DNA of 64,000 nucleotides from Nocardia goodfellowii (GTDB lineage Bacteria; Actinomycetota; Actinomycetes; Mycobacteriales; Mycobacteriaceae), in assembly GCF_017875645.1 (NCBI RefSeq), contig NZ_JAGGMR010000001.1, forward strand, positions 5,952,001-6,016,000. The letters run 5' to 3'. The notes beneath the pieces are model-generated. The model did no database searches and was not told where the DNA came from. It saw nothing but the letters and a program-made list of their open reading frames with translations. Shown here one piece after another: positions 35,607 to 44,293 of this stretch. Within the stretch, counting starts at the first letter, position 1; every line of letters starts with the position of its first letter. A program made the translations under genes and the position numbers.

Positions 35607-36205
35607 GTTGCCGGACGCCCGCTCCGATCAGCACGAGTTGCCCAGCCGCGCTTGATCATCGACATCAAAGCCGGATACACCAGCAGGTAGCGGAACGGCA
35701 GGATCAGCGCCATGTAGAGCCTGCCGAGCAGGCCGTTGGGTTTGGTCAGCACCGCCATCTGGCCGCGGTAACCGCCCGCGCCGTCGGGCACCCAGCCGAT
35801 GTGCATGAGCCCGTGCACGGTTTTGTTGGCCATCTCGGCGACCCACTCGGTGTCGGTGCGGTACACCGAGGTGAACGGCACCGAGGCCGGATCGGGACCG
35901 CGTGGGCCCTCGCGGAGATCCGCGGGCAGCCGGTCGCGCACCGTGGCTACCCGTTTGCCGACTCCGCTGCCGGGTTTGTCCAGGCCGAGCAGCGCGCCCA
36001 GTTTCCAGCGGAGCGCGAACAACAAGCGGTAGCTCGCGGCGGGCTCGGCGTCGCTCTTGTCGGAGGCGAACCAGTCGACCAGTTCGGGGAAATCGTCCGG
36101 ACCGCCCGGGGTCGGCATGGCCCACACGTCTTCGACGATGAAATCGCCGGCGATGTCGTGGATTCGCCACGGGTGCGCGGAGTGCGCGGATTTCGGAAGC
36201 CTCAT
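35603..36205 (-). CDS. DUF2867-like protein
   Basis: A 200-residue protein of the DUF2867 type, often found alone or fused to NAD(P)-binding epimerase domains. Conserved-looking stretches are WRIHDIAGDFIVEDVWA, FTSVYRTDTEWVAEMANKT and GRLYMALILPFRYLLVYPAL, the last a hydrophobic helix that may touch membranes. ATG 36205 has AAAGG eight bases upstream; a longer start is possible but lacks support. Function unknown. It is divergent from the AraC gene, 119 bases apart. Confidence 0.7.
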   Translation of the reverse strand: MRLPKSAHSAHPWRIHDIAGDFIVEDVWAMPTPGGPDDFPELVDWFASDKSDAEPAASYRLLFALRWKLGALLGLDKPGSGVGKRVATVRDRLPADLREGPRGPDPASVPFTSVYRTDTEWVAEMANKTVHGLMHIGWVPDGAGGYRGQMAVLTKPNGLLGRLYMALILPFRYLLVYPALMSMIKRGWATRADRSGRPAT

Positions 36206-36324
36206 CGGTGAGCCTTTCTTCGGTACCGGCCGGCGACAACCGGTGACGTCGACGGGGTGGGTGCGCACAGCGTCACAGTGCGATGCGGTAGGTCGGCCCG
36301 GGGTGCCGGTGCGACCATGGGCTT

Positions 36325-37122
36325 ATGCTCGACCAGCCGCGCTCCTGGCGTCTTGAACGAAACGGCAACGCCACGTTCGTCGCGGTCGCGGCCGAGTTCG
36401 CCTGTATCGCCGAGAGTTCCGCGGTGGAACCGAGAGGGTTCCGGCACCCGGCCTGGCAGCTGGTGCTGTCGACGGGTGCGCCGGTGGTGGTGCGTGACGA
36501 GCGCGGAGCAAGCGTCACCGGTCCGGGAATCCTGGTGTCGCCCCGGACATTCCGCGTATTCCGCTATCCGGCGGGTTATGTCTCGCTCTGGATCGATCCC
36601 TATCGGCTCGCGGGTGCGCCGGGTATCCACGCCCTCGATGACGCCCAGGCCACGCGCCTGCTGAGCGGACTCGGCACGGAGCTCGAACCGGACCGGCTGG
36701 GCGCGGCGCTCGACCGGGCACTCGGCGCTACCGCCTCGCTCGACCCGCGGGTGCGCCGAGCCCTCGAGCTACTGGAGGACGGTTACTCCGCCGAGGAGCT
36801 CGCGCGGCGAGTGGGGTTGTCGCCCAGGCGGTTACGGCAACTTTGCTCCCATACCGTGGGATGTTCGCTGAGTACGCTGCGGCGCTGGCACGCGCTGCGC
36901 GAGGCAGTCGTCCAGTTACCTTTCCGCCCGACCGCCGAGGTGGCCGTACAGACGGGTTTCGCTGATCAATCGCACCTGGTCCGGACCACGGTCGCGATGG
37001 GCGGAGTCACTCCCGGCGCGATGTTCGCCCGGTGGCGGGCAACCGGGCTCGATCCGAGTGTGGGCATCCCCACACCTAAGGAACAGTTAATGTTCAGGAC
37101 CACAAGTTTGAAAACTCTGTGA
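36325..37122 (+). CDS. AraC-family regulator
   Basis: A 265-residue regulator. The N-terminal cupin-like ligand domain (about 1-130) is followed by two helix-turn-helix units: YSAEELARRVGLSPRRLRQL and AVQTGFADQSHLVRTTVAM, ending in the VTPGAMFARWR pattern. Only 31 bases separate it from the TRAP transporter gene, so it probably controls uptake of the transporter substrate and may be co-transcribed with it. The ribosome site is weak. Confidence 0.82.
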   Translation: MLDQPRSWRLERNGNATFVAVAAEFACIAESSAVEPRGFRHPAWQLVLSTGAPVVVRDERGASVTGPGILVSPRTFRVFRYPAGYVSLWIDPYRLAGAPGIHALDDAQATRLLSGLGTELEPDRLGAALDRALGATASLDPRVRRALELLEDGYSAEELARRVGLSPRRLRQLCSHTVGCSLSTLRRWHALREAVVQLPFRPTAEVAVQTGFADQSHLVRTTVAMGGVTPGAMFARWRATGLDPSVGIPTPKEQLMFRTTSLKTL

Positions 37123-37153
37123 TCTTGACCTAGTGCGTTGATATCGTCGCGCC

Positions 37154-39358
37154 ATGTTGGACTCGCAGGACGCTCGATCGGGGGGCGAGCCGTCCGCAGA
37201 GCGACGGCAGCAATCCGAGCAGCCCGAGCTGAAGAAATCCCCGCCGGACGCGATCGAGCCGGAAAACGATGCGGCCGTGCCGGTGGAGCCCGGGAAATTC
37301 GAGACCACGCGGGTCGAATTGCCGGATGAGCCAAGGCAACTCCCGGACGCCATCGAAGTCGACGACGAGGAACGTCCGGCGCGGGAGCTGACCGGCTGGC
37401 CGGAGCGGATCGTCGCGACCGTCGCGTTCGTCGTGGCGCTGCTGGCGCTGTGGCAGGTGTTCCGCCCGCTACCACAGGGCAGCCAGTACTACCTGGTGGT
37501 GTTCCTGGCCGGGACACTCCCGCTGGTCTTCCTGGCCTATCGGTCCGGAATCCGCTGGCTGGACCGGGAATCCGGCCCGGGACCGCTGGACTGGGCCCTG
37601 ACCGCGGTGGCCGTACTGGTATGCCTGTACCCGGTGCTGCCGTTCCAGATCGGTTCCGGCGGTGGCGGTTACGACGACTTCCTGGATCGGCAGGCGCTGT
37701 TCGATCCGGTCGACGTCGCCATGGGCACGATACTGCTGCTCCTGGTGCTGGAAGCTTGCCGCCGCACCACCGGCTGGGTGCTGCCGGTGGTATGCCTGGT
37801 GTTCGTCGCCTACGGCTACTACGGCGGCCTGATGCCGCAGGGCTGGTCCATCGCCCATGCGGGACTGGACTTCTCGCAGCTGGTCGACGCGCTGTACAAC
37901 TCGGCGAGCGGATTCTTCGGCACCCCACTGGATGTCGCGGCCACCTACATCGTGCTCTTCACGCTGTACGGCGCGGTGCTCGAATTTTCCGGCGCCGCAC
38001 AGTTCTTCGTTGATCTGTCGGTGTCGGCGTTCCGGCGTTCGCGCACCGCGGCCGGCCGTACCACCGTGGCCTCCGGGTTTCTGCTCGGCACCGTGTCCGG
38101 GTCGGGCACCGCCACCGCGGTCAGTGTGGGCGCGGTCACCTGGCCGATCCTGCGCAAAGCCGGATATCCGCCCGAGCAGGCCGGCGGCATGCTGGCCGCG
38201 GCGGGTGTCGGCGCGATCCTGTCCCCGCCGACCCTCGGTGTCGCGGCGTTCATCGTCGCGGAATATCTCGAAGTCTCCTACGTGACGGTGCTCGGCTGGG
38301 CGCTGATCCCGACTCTGCTGTACTACCTGGGCATTCTGCTCGCGGTGGAGATCGACGCCCGGCGACTGGGTACCCGGCCGGTGGAGATCGCGACCACCTC
38401 GGTGTGGCGGCTGCTGGGCCGTTTCGGCTACCACTTCCTGTCCCTGGTCGTGATCGTGGTGCTGCTGCTCATCGGGGTCAGTGCCACGAAGTCGGTGGTG
38501 TACGCCACGGCCCTGGCCTTCCTGCTGGCCTTCCTGGATTCCAAGACCCGCGCTCGCGCCCGGTCACCGCGGCAGGTCTACGCCGCGCTCAGCTCCGGGG
38601 TGCGGTCGGCGCTGCCGGTGGTCGCGGTGTGTACCGCGGCCGGTGTGATCACCGCGATGACCACCAAGACCGGTCTCGGCGCCCAGCTCGCGGCGCTGCT
38701 GGTCAAAGCGGCCGCCGCGGTATCGGACAACCAGACCGTAATCCTCGCCCTGACAGTGATTTTCGCCGCTGTCGCACTCGCCATGCTGGGATTGGCGGTG
38801 CCGGTCACGGCGTCGTTCATCATCGGCTGGGCCATCATCGGGCCCGCGCTGCTGGAATTGGACGTGCCCGCGCCCGCGGCCGCGATGTTCGTCTTCTACT
38901 ACTCCGTCCTGTCCGAGGTGACACCGCCGACCGCGCTCGCCGCCGTGGGCGCGGCCGCGATCACCGGCGGACGCACGGTGCCCACGATGTGGCAGACACT
39001 GAAGTACGCATTGCCCGCGTTCCTGGTGCCGGTGGTGTTCGTGATGACCGCCAACGGCGAATCCCTGCTCGGCCGCGGCGCCCTGCTCGGCGTGCTGTGG
39101 ACGACGGTGGTCGCCTGCCTCGCCGTGGCCGCGCTGGCCACCGCCACCGGCGGCTGGATCCTCGGCGTCGGCCCGGCCGGCACGCCGGCTCGCGTACTCG
39201 CCGCGATCGGCGGGCTTACGCTGCTGTACCTGGAGCCCGTCGCGATCATCGCCGGGCTGGTCGCGTTGGTCGCGGCCGTCGGTCTCACCGTATTCACCCG
39301 ACCCGCCGGCTCCGCCGGCAACAAGGCCCCAGGTTTGTCACAAAGGAGGACGCCATGA
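37154..39358 (+). CDS. TRAP transporter permease, fused small and large subunits
   Basis: A 734-residue protein: an unusual, hydrophilic and acidic N-terminus of about 80 residues rich in Pro, Glu and Asp, then about 17 to 19 membrane helices. LLGTVSGSGTATAVSVGAVTWP and GAILSPPTLGVAAFIVAEYL are the signature loops of the 4TM/12TM TRAP fusion, and PPTALAAVGAAAITGG sits near the end. It imports an organic acid using an ion gradient. It overlaps the TAXI solute receptor gene (ATGA), the standard pairing for this fused type. The disordered extension is not usual for TRAP permeases. Confidence 0.92.
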   Translation: MLDSQDARSGGEPSAERRQQSEQPELKKSPPDAIEPENDAAVPVEPGKFETTRVELPDEPRQLPDAIEVDDEERPARELTGWPERIVATVAFVVALLALWQVFRPLPQGSQYYLVVFLAGTLPLVFLAYRSGIRWLDRESGPGPLDWALTAVAVLVCLYPVLPFQIGSGGGGYDDFLDRQALFDPVDVAMGTILLLLVLEACRRTTGWVLPVVCLVFVAYGYYGGLMPQGWSIAHAGLDFSQLVDALYNSASGFFGTPLDVAATYIVLFTLYGAVLEFSGAAQFFVDLSVSAFRRSRTAAGRTTVASGFLLGTVSGSGTATAVSVGAVTWPILRKAGYPPEQAGGMLAAAGVGAILSPPTLGVAAFIVAEYLEVSYVTVLGWALIPTLLYYLGILLAVEIDARRLGTRPVEIATTSVWRLLGRFGYHFLSLVVIVVLLLIGVSATKSVVYATALAFLLAFLDSKTRARARSPRQVYAALSSGVRSALPVVAVCTAAGVITAMTTKTGLGAQLAALLVKAAAAVSDNQTVILALTVIFAAVALAMLGLAVPVTASFIIGWAIIGPALLELDVPAPAAAMFVFYYSVLSEVTPPTALAAVGAAAITGGRTVPTMWQTLKYALPAFLVPVVFVMTANGESLLGRGALLGVLWTTVVACLAVAALATATGGWILGVGPAGTPARVLAAIGGLTLLYLEPVAIIAGLVALVAAVGLTVFTRPAGSAGNKAPGLSQRRTP

Positions 39359-40386
39359 ACACCGTCGCCAAGGGTTTCGTCAGGTCCAGATCGGCGGGGG
39401 TGATCGCGGTGCTCGGCGTCGCGGTGCTCTCGGCCGGCCTGCTCACCGGCTGCGGTGGTCGCCGTGACGCGCCGAAGGCCGATGCCGGTGGGGAGGTGAA
39501 TTGCGAAGTGCACCAGGAGACCCGGGTCGGTATCGCCACCGGTAACGCCACCGGCGTCTACTTCGCGCTCGGAAACGCCTACGCCGAACAGATCTCGCAG
39601 GCCACCAACGGCACCGTGAAGGCCACCGCCGCGGAAACCGGCGCCTCCGTGCAGAACATCCAGCAGCTCGTCGCGGGCACCTATCAGGTCGCGTTCTCGC
39701 TCGCCGACACCGCCGCCGACGCGGTGCTCGGCGCCGGTAGCTTCGACGGGAAAAAGCAACCGGTGCAAGCGCTTACGCGGCTGTACTCGAATTACACCCA
39801 GGTGGTCGTGCGCAATGGCGCGAACATCAACTCGGTGGCCGATCTGCGCGGCAAGCGGGTCTCCACCGGGTCACCGAAATCCGGCACGGAGGTGATCGCC
39901 AACCGCGTGCTGCAAGCCGCCGGCCTGAACCCCGACAGCGACATCTCGGCTCAGCGTCTCGATCTCACCAAGACCGTGGACGGGATGAAGGACGGCTCCA
40001 TCGACGCCATGTTCTTCTCCGGCGGCCTGCCCACCCCGGGCATCACCGACCTGTTCACCTCCGCGCGCGACCAGGTCAAGTTCCTCGACATCGCCACACT
40101 CACCTCCGCGATGCAGAAGATCAGCCCGGTCTACGAGGAGGGCACCATCCCGGCCGCCACCTATGGACTCGCGGCCGACGCCAAGACCATCGTCGTCCCC
40201 AACTTCCTTCTGGTCCGCGATGACCTCGACGCCAATCTCGCCTGCGTCCTGGCCAGGGCCGTCTTCGACCGCAAACCTCAACTGGAACAAGCGAACTCGG
40301 CCGCCAAGGGCATAGTCAAGGACAACGCCCAGAAGACCGACCCGGTCCCGCTGCACCGCGGCGCCTCGCACGCTCTGACGCACTGA
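39355..40386 (+). CDS. TAXI-family TRAP solute-binding lipoprotein
   Basis: A 343-residue receptor. Residues 1-33 form a lipoprotein signal with lipobox LLTGC (Cys33). The mature part has VGIATGNATGVYFALGNAYA, the TAXI N-terminal pattern, ETGASVQNIQQLVAGTYQVA, and RGKRVSTGSPKSGTE at the domain hinge. It captures the substrate outside and delivers it to the fused permease. AAAGGAGGA precedes the ATG. TAXI receptors often bind C4-C5 dicarboxylates or glutamate; the ligand here is not predictable. Confidence 0.92.
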   Translation: MNTVAKGFVRSRSAGVIAVLGVAVLSAGLLTGCGGRRDAPKADAGGEVNCEVHQETRVGIATGNATGVYFALGNAYAEQISQATNGTVKATAAETGASVQNIQQLVAGTYQVAFSLADTAADAVLGAGSFDGKKQPVQALTRLYSNYTQVVVRNGANINSVADLRGKRVSTGSPKSGTEVIANRVLQAAGLNPDSDISAQRLDLTKTVDGMKDGSIDAMFFSGGLPTPGITDLFTSARDQVKFLDIATLTSAMQKISPVYEEGTIPAATYGLAADAKTIVVPNFLLVRDDLDANLACVLARAVFDRKPQLEQANSAAKGIVKDNAQKTDPVPLHRGASHALTH

Positions 40387-40404
40387 GTCCGGCTCTCTCG
40401 AACC

Positions 40405-40453
40405 CCTGCCGTCGACCTGGCATCTCTGCGGAGAATGCCCGGCCGGCGGCAGG
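40405..40453. terminator. Nested hairpin between TAXI receptor and esterase genes
   Basis: Inner stem GGCAT (40419-40423) pairs with ATGCC (40435-40439), extended by TCT/AGA; outer arms CCTGCCG (40405-40411) and CGGCAGG (40447-40453) are exact complements. It lies between convergent genes and probably stops transcription from both sides. Confidence 0.5.
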
Positions 40454-40470
40454 ACCGTTTCCGACGGTCG

Positions 40471-41415
40471 CTATCGGCCCAGCGCGGCGCGTAGCGCCGA
40501 ATACGCCTTGCTCGCAGCCTCTCTCGCATCGGGTAGCTGATCGGCCATGCTGAAGAAGCCGTGGAATTCGCCGTCGTAGCGCAGCACCTCGGTGTCGACG
40601 CCCGCCGCCCGCAGCCGGTCTCCGTAGGCCTCACCCTCGTCGCGGAGCGGGTCGTATTCGGCGGTGACGATGTGGGCCGGTGGCAGACCCGAGAGGTCGG
40701 TGGCACGCGCGGGCGCCGCGTAGGGGTTGTCGGTGCCGGTGTCCGAGCCGAGGTACTGCTCCCAGTACCAGCGCAGATGGTCGGCGGTGACGAAATAGCC
40801 GTGGGCGTTCTCGTGATAGGAAGCCGTGTCGCGGGCCGGGTCCAGCATCGGGTAAATGAGCAGCTGGCAGGCGAGGGCCGGGCCGTTGCGGTCGCGAGCC
40901 ATGAGGGTGACGGCCGCGGCCAGGTTGCCGCCGGAGCTGTCGCCCGCCACCGCGATCCGGGCGGGATCGCCGCCGAGCGACGCTTTGAGTTCGGCGACCC
41001 AGCACAGCACGGCGTAGGCGTCTTCGGCGGCGGCCGGGAAACGGTGCTCCGGGGCCTGGCGATAGTCGACCGAGACGACGATCGCGCCGACGCCGTTGGC
41101 CATGGCGCGGCACAGCTGGTCGTGCGAATCGAGGCTGCAAATGGTGAATCCGCCGCCGTGGCAAAAGATTACGGCGGGTAGTTCACCGGTCGCGCCGGCC
41201 GGATGATAGATGCGGACCCGGACCGGCGGCGCGCCTTCCGGCCCCGGGACCAGGCGCTCCTCGACCTTGCGGACCGGCACGGGGTCGACCGCGACGGCGG
41301 GGCGCGCGGCGAGAATGCGCCGGGCCTCGGCCGCGTCGAGCACTTCGGTGCCCAGCTTCGGGAACGACGCGTCGGCCGCGGTCACGATGGCCCGCGCCTC
41401 AGGTTTCAACGGCAT
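40471..41415 (-). CDS. HSL-family alpha/beta-hydrolase (esterase)
   Basis: A 314-residue carboxylesterase of the hormone-sensitive lipase family. FCHGGGF is the oxyanion-hole motif, AVAGDSSGGNLAAA carries the nucleophile Ser, DPLRDEG the Asp, and FHGFFSM the His. ATG 41415 follows GAGGAGG. It is the last gene of an LLM-SDR-esterase operon and may hydrolyse an ester formed during ring oxidation, as a Baeyer-Villiger-type sequence would need; that is inference. Cytosolic, no signal peptide. Confidence 0.9.
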   Translation of the reverse strand: MPLKPEARAIVTAADASFPKLGTEVLDAAEARRILAARPAVAVDPVPVRKVEERLVPGPEGAPPVRVRIYHPAGATGELPAVIFCHGGGFTICSLDSHDQLCRAMANGVGAIVVSVDYRQAPEHRFPAAAEDAYAVLCWVAELKASLGGDPARIAVAGDSSGGNLAAAVTLMARDRNGPALACQLLIYPMLDPARDTASYHENAHGYFVTADHLRWYWEQYLGSDTGTDNPYAAPARATDLSGLPPAHIVTAEYDPLRDEGEAYGDRLRAAGVDTEVLRYDGEFHGFFSMADQLPDAREAASKAYSALRAALGR

Positions 41416-41480
41416 CGCCGCCTCCTCACTCTTCGCCGCGCATCCCGCCTCGGGGACCGCGTCTGGGCTGGATGTCCGGA

Positions 41481-42239
41481 TCAGTCGGCCGGCGGGATGA
41501 ACGGACCTGCCGACAGCCCGCCGTCGATGGCGAGCTCCGCCCCGGTGACGAAGGCGGAATCGTCGGAGGCGAGGAAGGCGACGAGGCTGCCCACCTCCGC
41601 CGGGAGACCGACGCGCCCGAGCGGGAGGCTCGGAAAACTGCCGGGGCCGGTGCCGAGCCCGAGGTGGCCGATCATCGGGGTGGCGATCGGGCCGGGGTGG
41701 ACGGAATTGACGCGGATACCGGCCGGGCCGAGCTCCAAGGCGGCGGTTTTGGTGAGACCGCGCAGGGCCCACTTGGACGCGCCGTAGGCGGCGTGCCCCG
41801 GCAGACCTTGCAGGCCGGCCTGCGACGAGATGTTGACGATCGAACCGCCGCCCGCCGCCGACATCGGGCCGACCACGGCCTGAATACCGAGGAAGGACCC
41901 GATCAGATTGACCCGCAGGATGCGTTCCAGCTCTTCGGCACTGGTGTCGGTCAACGGTTTGGCGGTGTAGATGGCGGCGTTGTTGACGAGAATGTGCAGG
42001 CCGCCGAACGTTTCGACGGCGGTACGCACGGCGGTAGCCCACTCCTCGGCACTACCGACGTCGTGCTGAACGAAACATGCGGCCCGGCCCAATGATTCGG
42101 CGGCAGCCAGGCCCTCGGCAGCCAGTACGTCGGTCAGGACGACGCGCGCACCCAGCGCGACGAACAGGCGGGCTTCGGCTTCGCCCTGGCCGCGCGCGGC
42201 ACCGGTGATCAGGGCGACTTTGCCAGTGAGATCGATCAT
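41481..42239 (-). CDS. SDR-family oxidoreductase (hydroxysteroid-dehydrogenase-like)
   Basis: A 252-residue classical SDR. VALITGAARGQGEAEA is the cofactor loop, LVNNAAI the structural motif, and SSQAGLQGLPGHAAYGASK contains the catalytic Ser, Tyr and Lys; VHPGPIATPM follows. The sequence is of the 3-alpha,20-beta-hydroxysteroid dehydrogenase/FabG3 kind, NAD preference suggested by Asp at the end of the second strand (LTDVL). It lies 15 bases after the LLM gene and before the esterase gene. Confidence 0.88.
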   Translation of the reverse strand: MIDLTGKVALITGAARGQGEAEARLFVALGARVVLTDVLAAEGLAAAESLGRAACFVQHDVGSAEEWATAVRTAVETFGGLHILVNNAAIYTAKPLTDTSAEELERILRVNLIGSFLGIQAVVGPMSAAGGGSIVNISSQAGLQGLPGHAAYGASKWALRGLTKTAALELGPAGIRVNSVHPGPIATPMIGHLGLGTGPGSFPSLPLGRVGLPAEVGSLVAFLASDDSAFVTGAELAIDGGLSAGPFIPPAD

Positions 42240-42254
42240 TTCGGTTTTCCTCTG

Positions 42255-43388
42255 CTAGCTGCCGCTGTTACGGAAGTGCGGTATGACCTTCTCGCCCCAG
42301 TGCCGGATGGTTTCGAGACACGCCTCCTGCGGCACCGTGCCCATCTGGATCAGGCACAGGATCTCGTCCGCCCCCGCCGCTCGCAGGCGCTCCACGTAGG
42401 CGATGGCGTCCTCCGGGCTGCCGTAGGCGTGCTCCACGTTGAATACCGAAGTCGCGCCGGGCTTTACCGGGATCTTCGCCTCGTGCAGGTAGGCCAGGTG
42501 TTCTTCGGCGGCCTTCTTGATGCCCGCCACCTCGTCGACGCTCGCGTCGACGGCCTCGTCCGGGACCGGGCCCGCGCCGTACCAGTGCTTGATGGATTGA
42601 GCGAAGAAGCGCTGGCCGCGCGCGCCGATCTGCTGGGCCTGCTCCCGGTCGTCGAGCACGATGGTCGGGCACAGCGCCGCGAAGTGATCGTTGACCACGG
42701 TGGAGACGAACTTCTCCCCCGTCCGCTCGGCAATGGCCGCGTCATAGGTGCGCCGCAGCTCGGCGATCTCCTCGATGCCCGCGAAACCCAGGACCAGCGC
42801 GCCGATTCCGTAGTCGGCGGCCAATTTCAGCGTGTCCTTCTTGGTGCACGCCATGAACAGCGGCGGGTGCGGCAATTGCACGGGGCGGGGCAGCAGCGGG
42901 TGCGGATCGATATCGAGAAGCTCACCGTGCCACTCGAATTCGCCCTCCGGGTCCTGCCATGCCCTACCGATGATGCGCAGCGCTTCCTCGACCTCCTGGT
43001 AGGTGCGGTCGGGGTCGACACCGCACATCGAGGTTTCCTGTGGGGTGGCGCCGCGGCCCGCACCGAGGTTGACCCGGCCGCCGGAGAGCACGTCGAGCAT
43101 GGCGGCGCGTTCGGCCGCGCGCACCGGATGGTTGAAGTTGAACGGCATACACACCACGCCGTGCCCGATCCGGATACGGGAGGTGCGGGCCGCGACCCAG
43201 GTCAGGAAGATCTCCGGGGCGCTCATATGCGCGTACCACTTCAGGCCGTGGTGCTCGACCGCCCACACGGTGTCGAAGCCCATCTCCTCGGCCAGGACCG
43301 CCTGCTCGACGCAGTCACGTAACACCTGACGTTCATGAGCGGCGGACGGGTTGGTCATCTGCGCCTCGAAGATCATCGAGAACTTCAT
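42255..43388 (-). CDS. LLM-class flavin-dependent oxidoreductase (luciferase-like)
   Basis: A 377-residue bacterial-luciferase-like flavoenzyme. EEMGFDTVWAVEHHG (about 34-48) is the F420/FMN-binding start, RIRIGHGVVCMPFNFNHPVR and DVLSGGRVNLGAGRGATPQE are the characteristic strands, and AAGADEILCLIQMG ends the barrel. Such proteins oxygenate ketones or dehydrogenate using reduced flavin. ATG 43388 has GGAGG seven bases upstream. Its leader carries shared motif site D, giving a regulatory link with ribBA and hsaB. Confidence 0.88.
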   Translation of the reverse strand: MKFSMIFEAQMTNPSAAHERQVLRDCVEQAVLAEEMGFDTVWAVEHHGLKWYAHMSAPEIFLTWVAARTSRIRIGHGVVCMPFNFNHPVRAAERAAMLDVLSGGRVNLGAGRGATPQETSMCGVDPDRTYQEVEEALRIIGRAWQDPEGEFEWHGELLDIDPHPLLPRPVQLPHPPLFMACTKKDTLKLAADYGIGALVLGFAGIEEIAELRRTYDAAIAERTGEKFVSTVVNDHFAALCPTIVLDDREQAQQIGARGQRFFAQSIKHWYGAGPVPDEAVDASVDEVAGIKKAAEEHLAYLHEAKIPVKPGATSVFNVEHAYGSPEDAIAYVERLRAAGADEILCLIQMGTVPQEACLETIRHWGEKVIPHFRNSGS

Positions 43389-43409
43389 GCACTGCCTCCA
43401 AGTCTGTGT

Positions 43410-43434
43410 ATGCCTAATAGAAATATTTCCGATG
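43410..43434. promoter_or_regulatory. Shared catabolic motif, site D (LLM / kstD operon gap)
   Basis: Top strand reads ATGCCTAATAGAAATATTTC followed by CGATG, 18 of the first 20 positions identical to site A. It begins 22 bases upstream of the LLM ATG and lies in the 127-base divergent gap shared with the plus-strand SDR-kstD operon. Confidence 0.65.
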
Positions 43435-43515
43435 CTTGCGTGGAGGTCAGCCCGATGTCTCGGTGGCTGAGACTGCACCCGCTTCGGTCTCGGACGCGCA
43501 CTTAGCGTTCGAGCC

Positions 43516-44280
43516 ATGGATCAGGATCGAGTGGGGCGTCTGGCAGGCAAGGTCGCGTTGATCACCGGTGGCGCGCGCGGCATGGGCGCCGAGCATGTGC
43601 GGCGGTTCGTCGCGGAGGGCGCGCGGGTGGTGTTCGGTGATGTGCTGGACGACGCGGGCCGGCGACTGGCGGCCGAGATCGGACCCGCCTGCCACTATCT
43701 GCGGCACGATGTGACGAGCGAAACCGACTGGGCCGCGGCGGTCGGTGCGGCCCAGGACCGCTTCGGACGGCTGGACGTGCTGGTCAACAACGCGGGGATA
43801 CTGCGGTTCCAGTCGATCGCGGACATGCCGGTGCGGGATTTCAGCACGATCCTCACCGTGAACGTGACCGGCACCTGGCTCGGGATCAAGTCGGCCGCTC
43901 CGGCATTGACCGCATCCGGCGGCGGGTCCATCGTGAACATCTCCTCGGTCGAGGGCTTCATCGGCGCGGCCGGTCTCTCCGCTTACAGCGCAAGCAAATT
44001 CGCGATCCGCGGGGTGACCAAGTCCGCGTCACGAGAACTGGGCAAACAGGGCATCCGAGTCAATTCGGTGCACCCCGGCGGAATCGCCACGCCCATGACG
44101 GCGGCCGCCGGTTCCGGCGTCGACGGCGGCCAATTCTTCGCCGGCCTGCCGATCTCGCGCTGGGGTCAGCCCGCGGAGGTGACCGAGGCGGTGGTCTTCC
44201 TGGCCTCGGACGCCGCGAGCTACTGCACGGGCACCGAAATCGTGGTCGACGGCGGCATGCTGACCGGCGCCGGATACTGA
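43516..44280 (+). CDS. SDR-family oxidoreductase (first gene of kstD operon)
   Basis: A 254-residue classical SDR very like its neighbours. VALITGGARGMGAEH, DVLDD (Asp for NAD), LVNNAGIL, NISSVEGFIGAAGLSAYSAS with the following Lys, and VHPGGIATPM are visible. Related actinobacterial proteins are 3-alpha(20-beta)-hydroxysteroid dehydrogenases. ATG 43516 lacks a clear ribosome site; GTG 43531 has AGGA just upstream and is an alternative. It opens an operon of SDR, kstD, SDR, SDR and a dikinase-like gene. Confidence 0.88.
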   Translation: MDQDRVGRLAGKVALITGGARGMGAEHVRRFVAEGARVVFGDVLDDAGRRLAAEIGPACHYLRHDVTSETDWAAAVGAAQDRFGRLDVLVNNAGILRFQSIADMPVRDFSTILTVNVTGTWLGIKSAAPALTASGGGSIVNISSVEGFIGAAGLSAYSASKFAIRGVTKSASRELGKQGIRVNSVHPGGIATPMTAAAGSGVDGGQFFAGLPISRWGQPAEVTEAVVFLASDAASYCTGTEIVVDGGMLTGAGY

Positions 44281-44293
44281 GCGAGGGACATAC

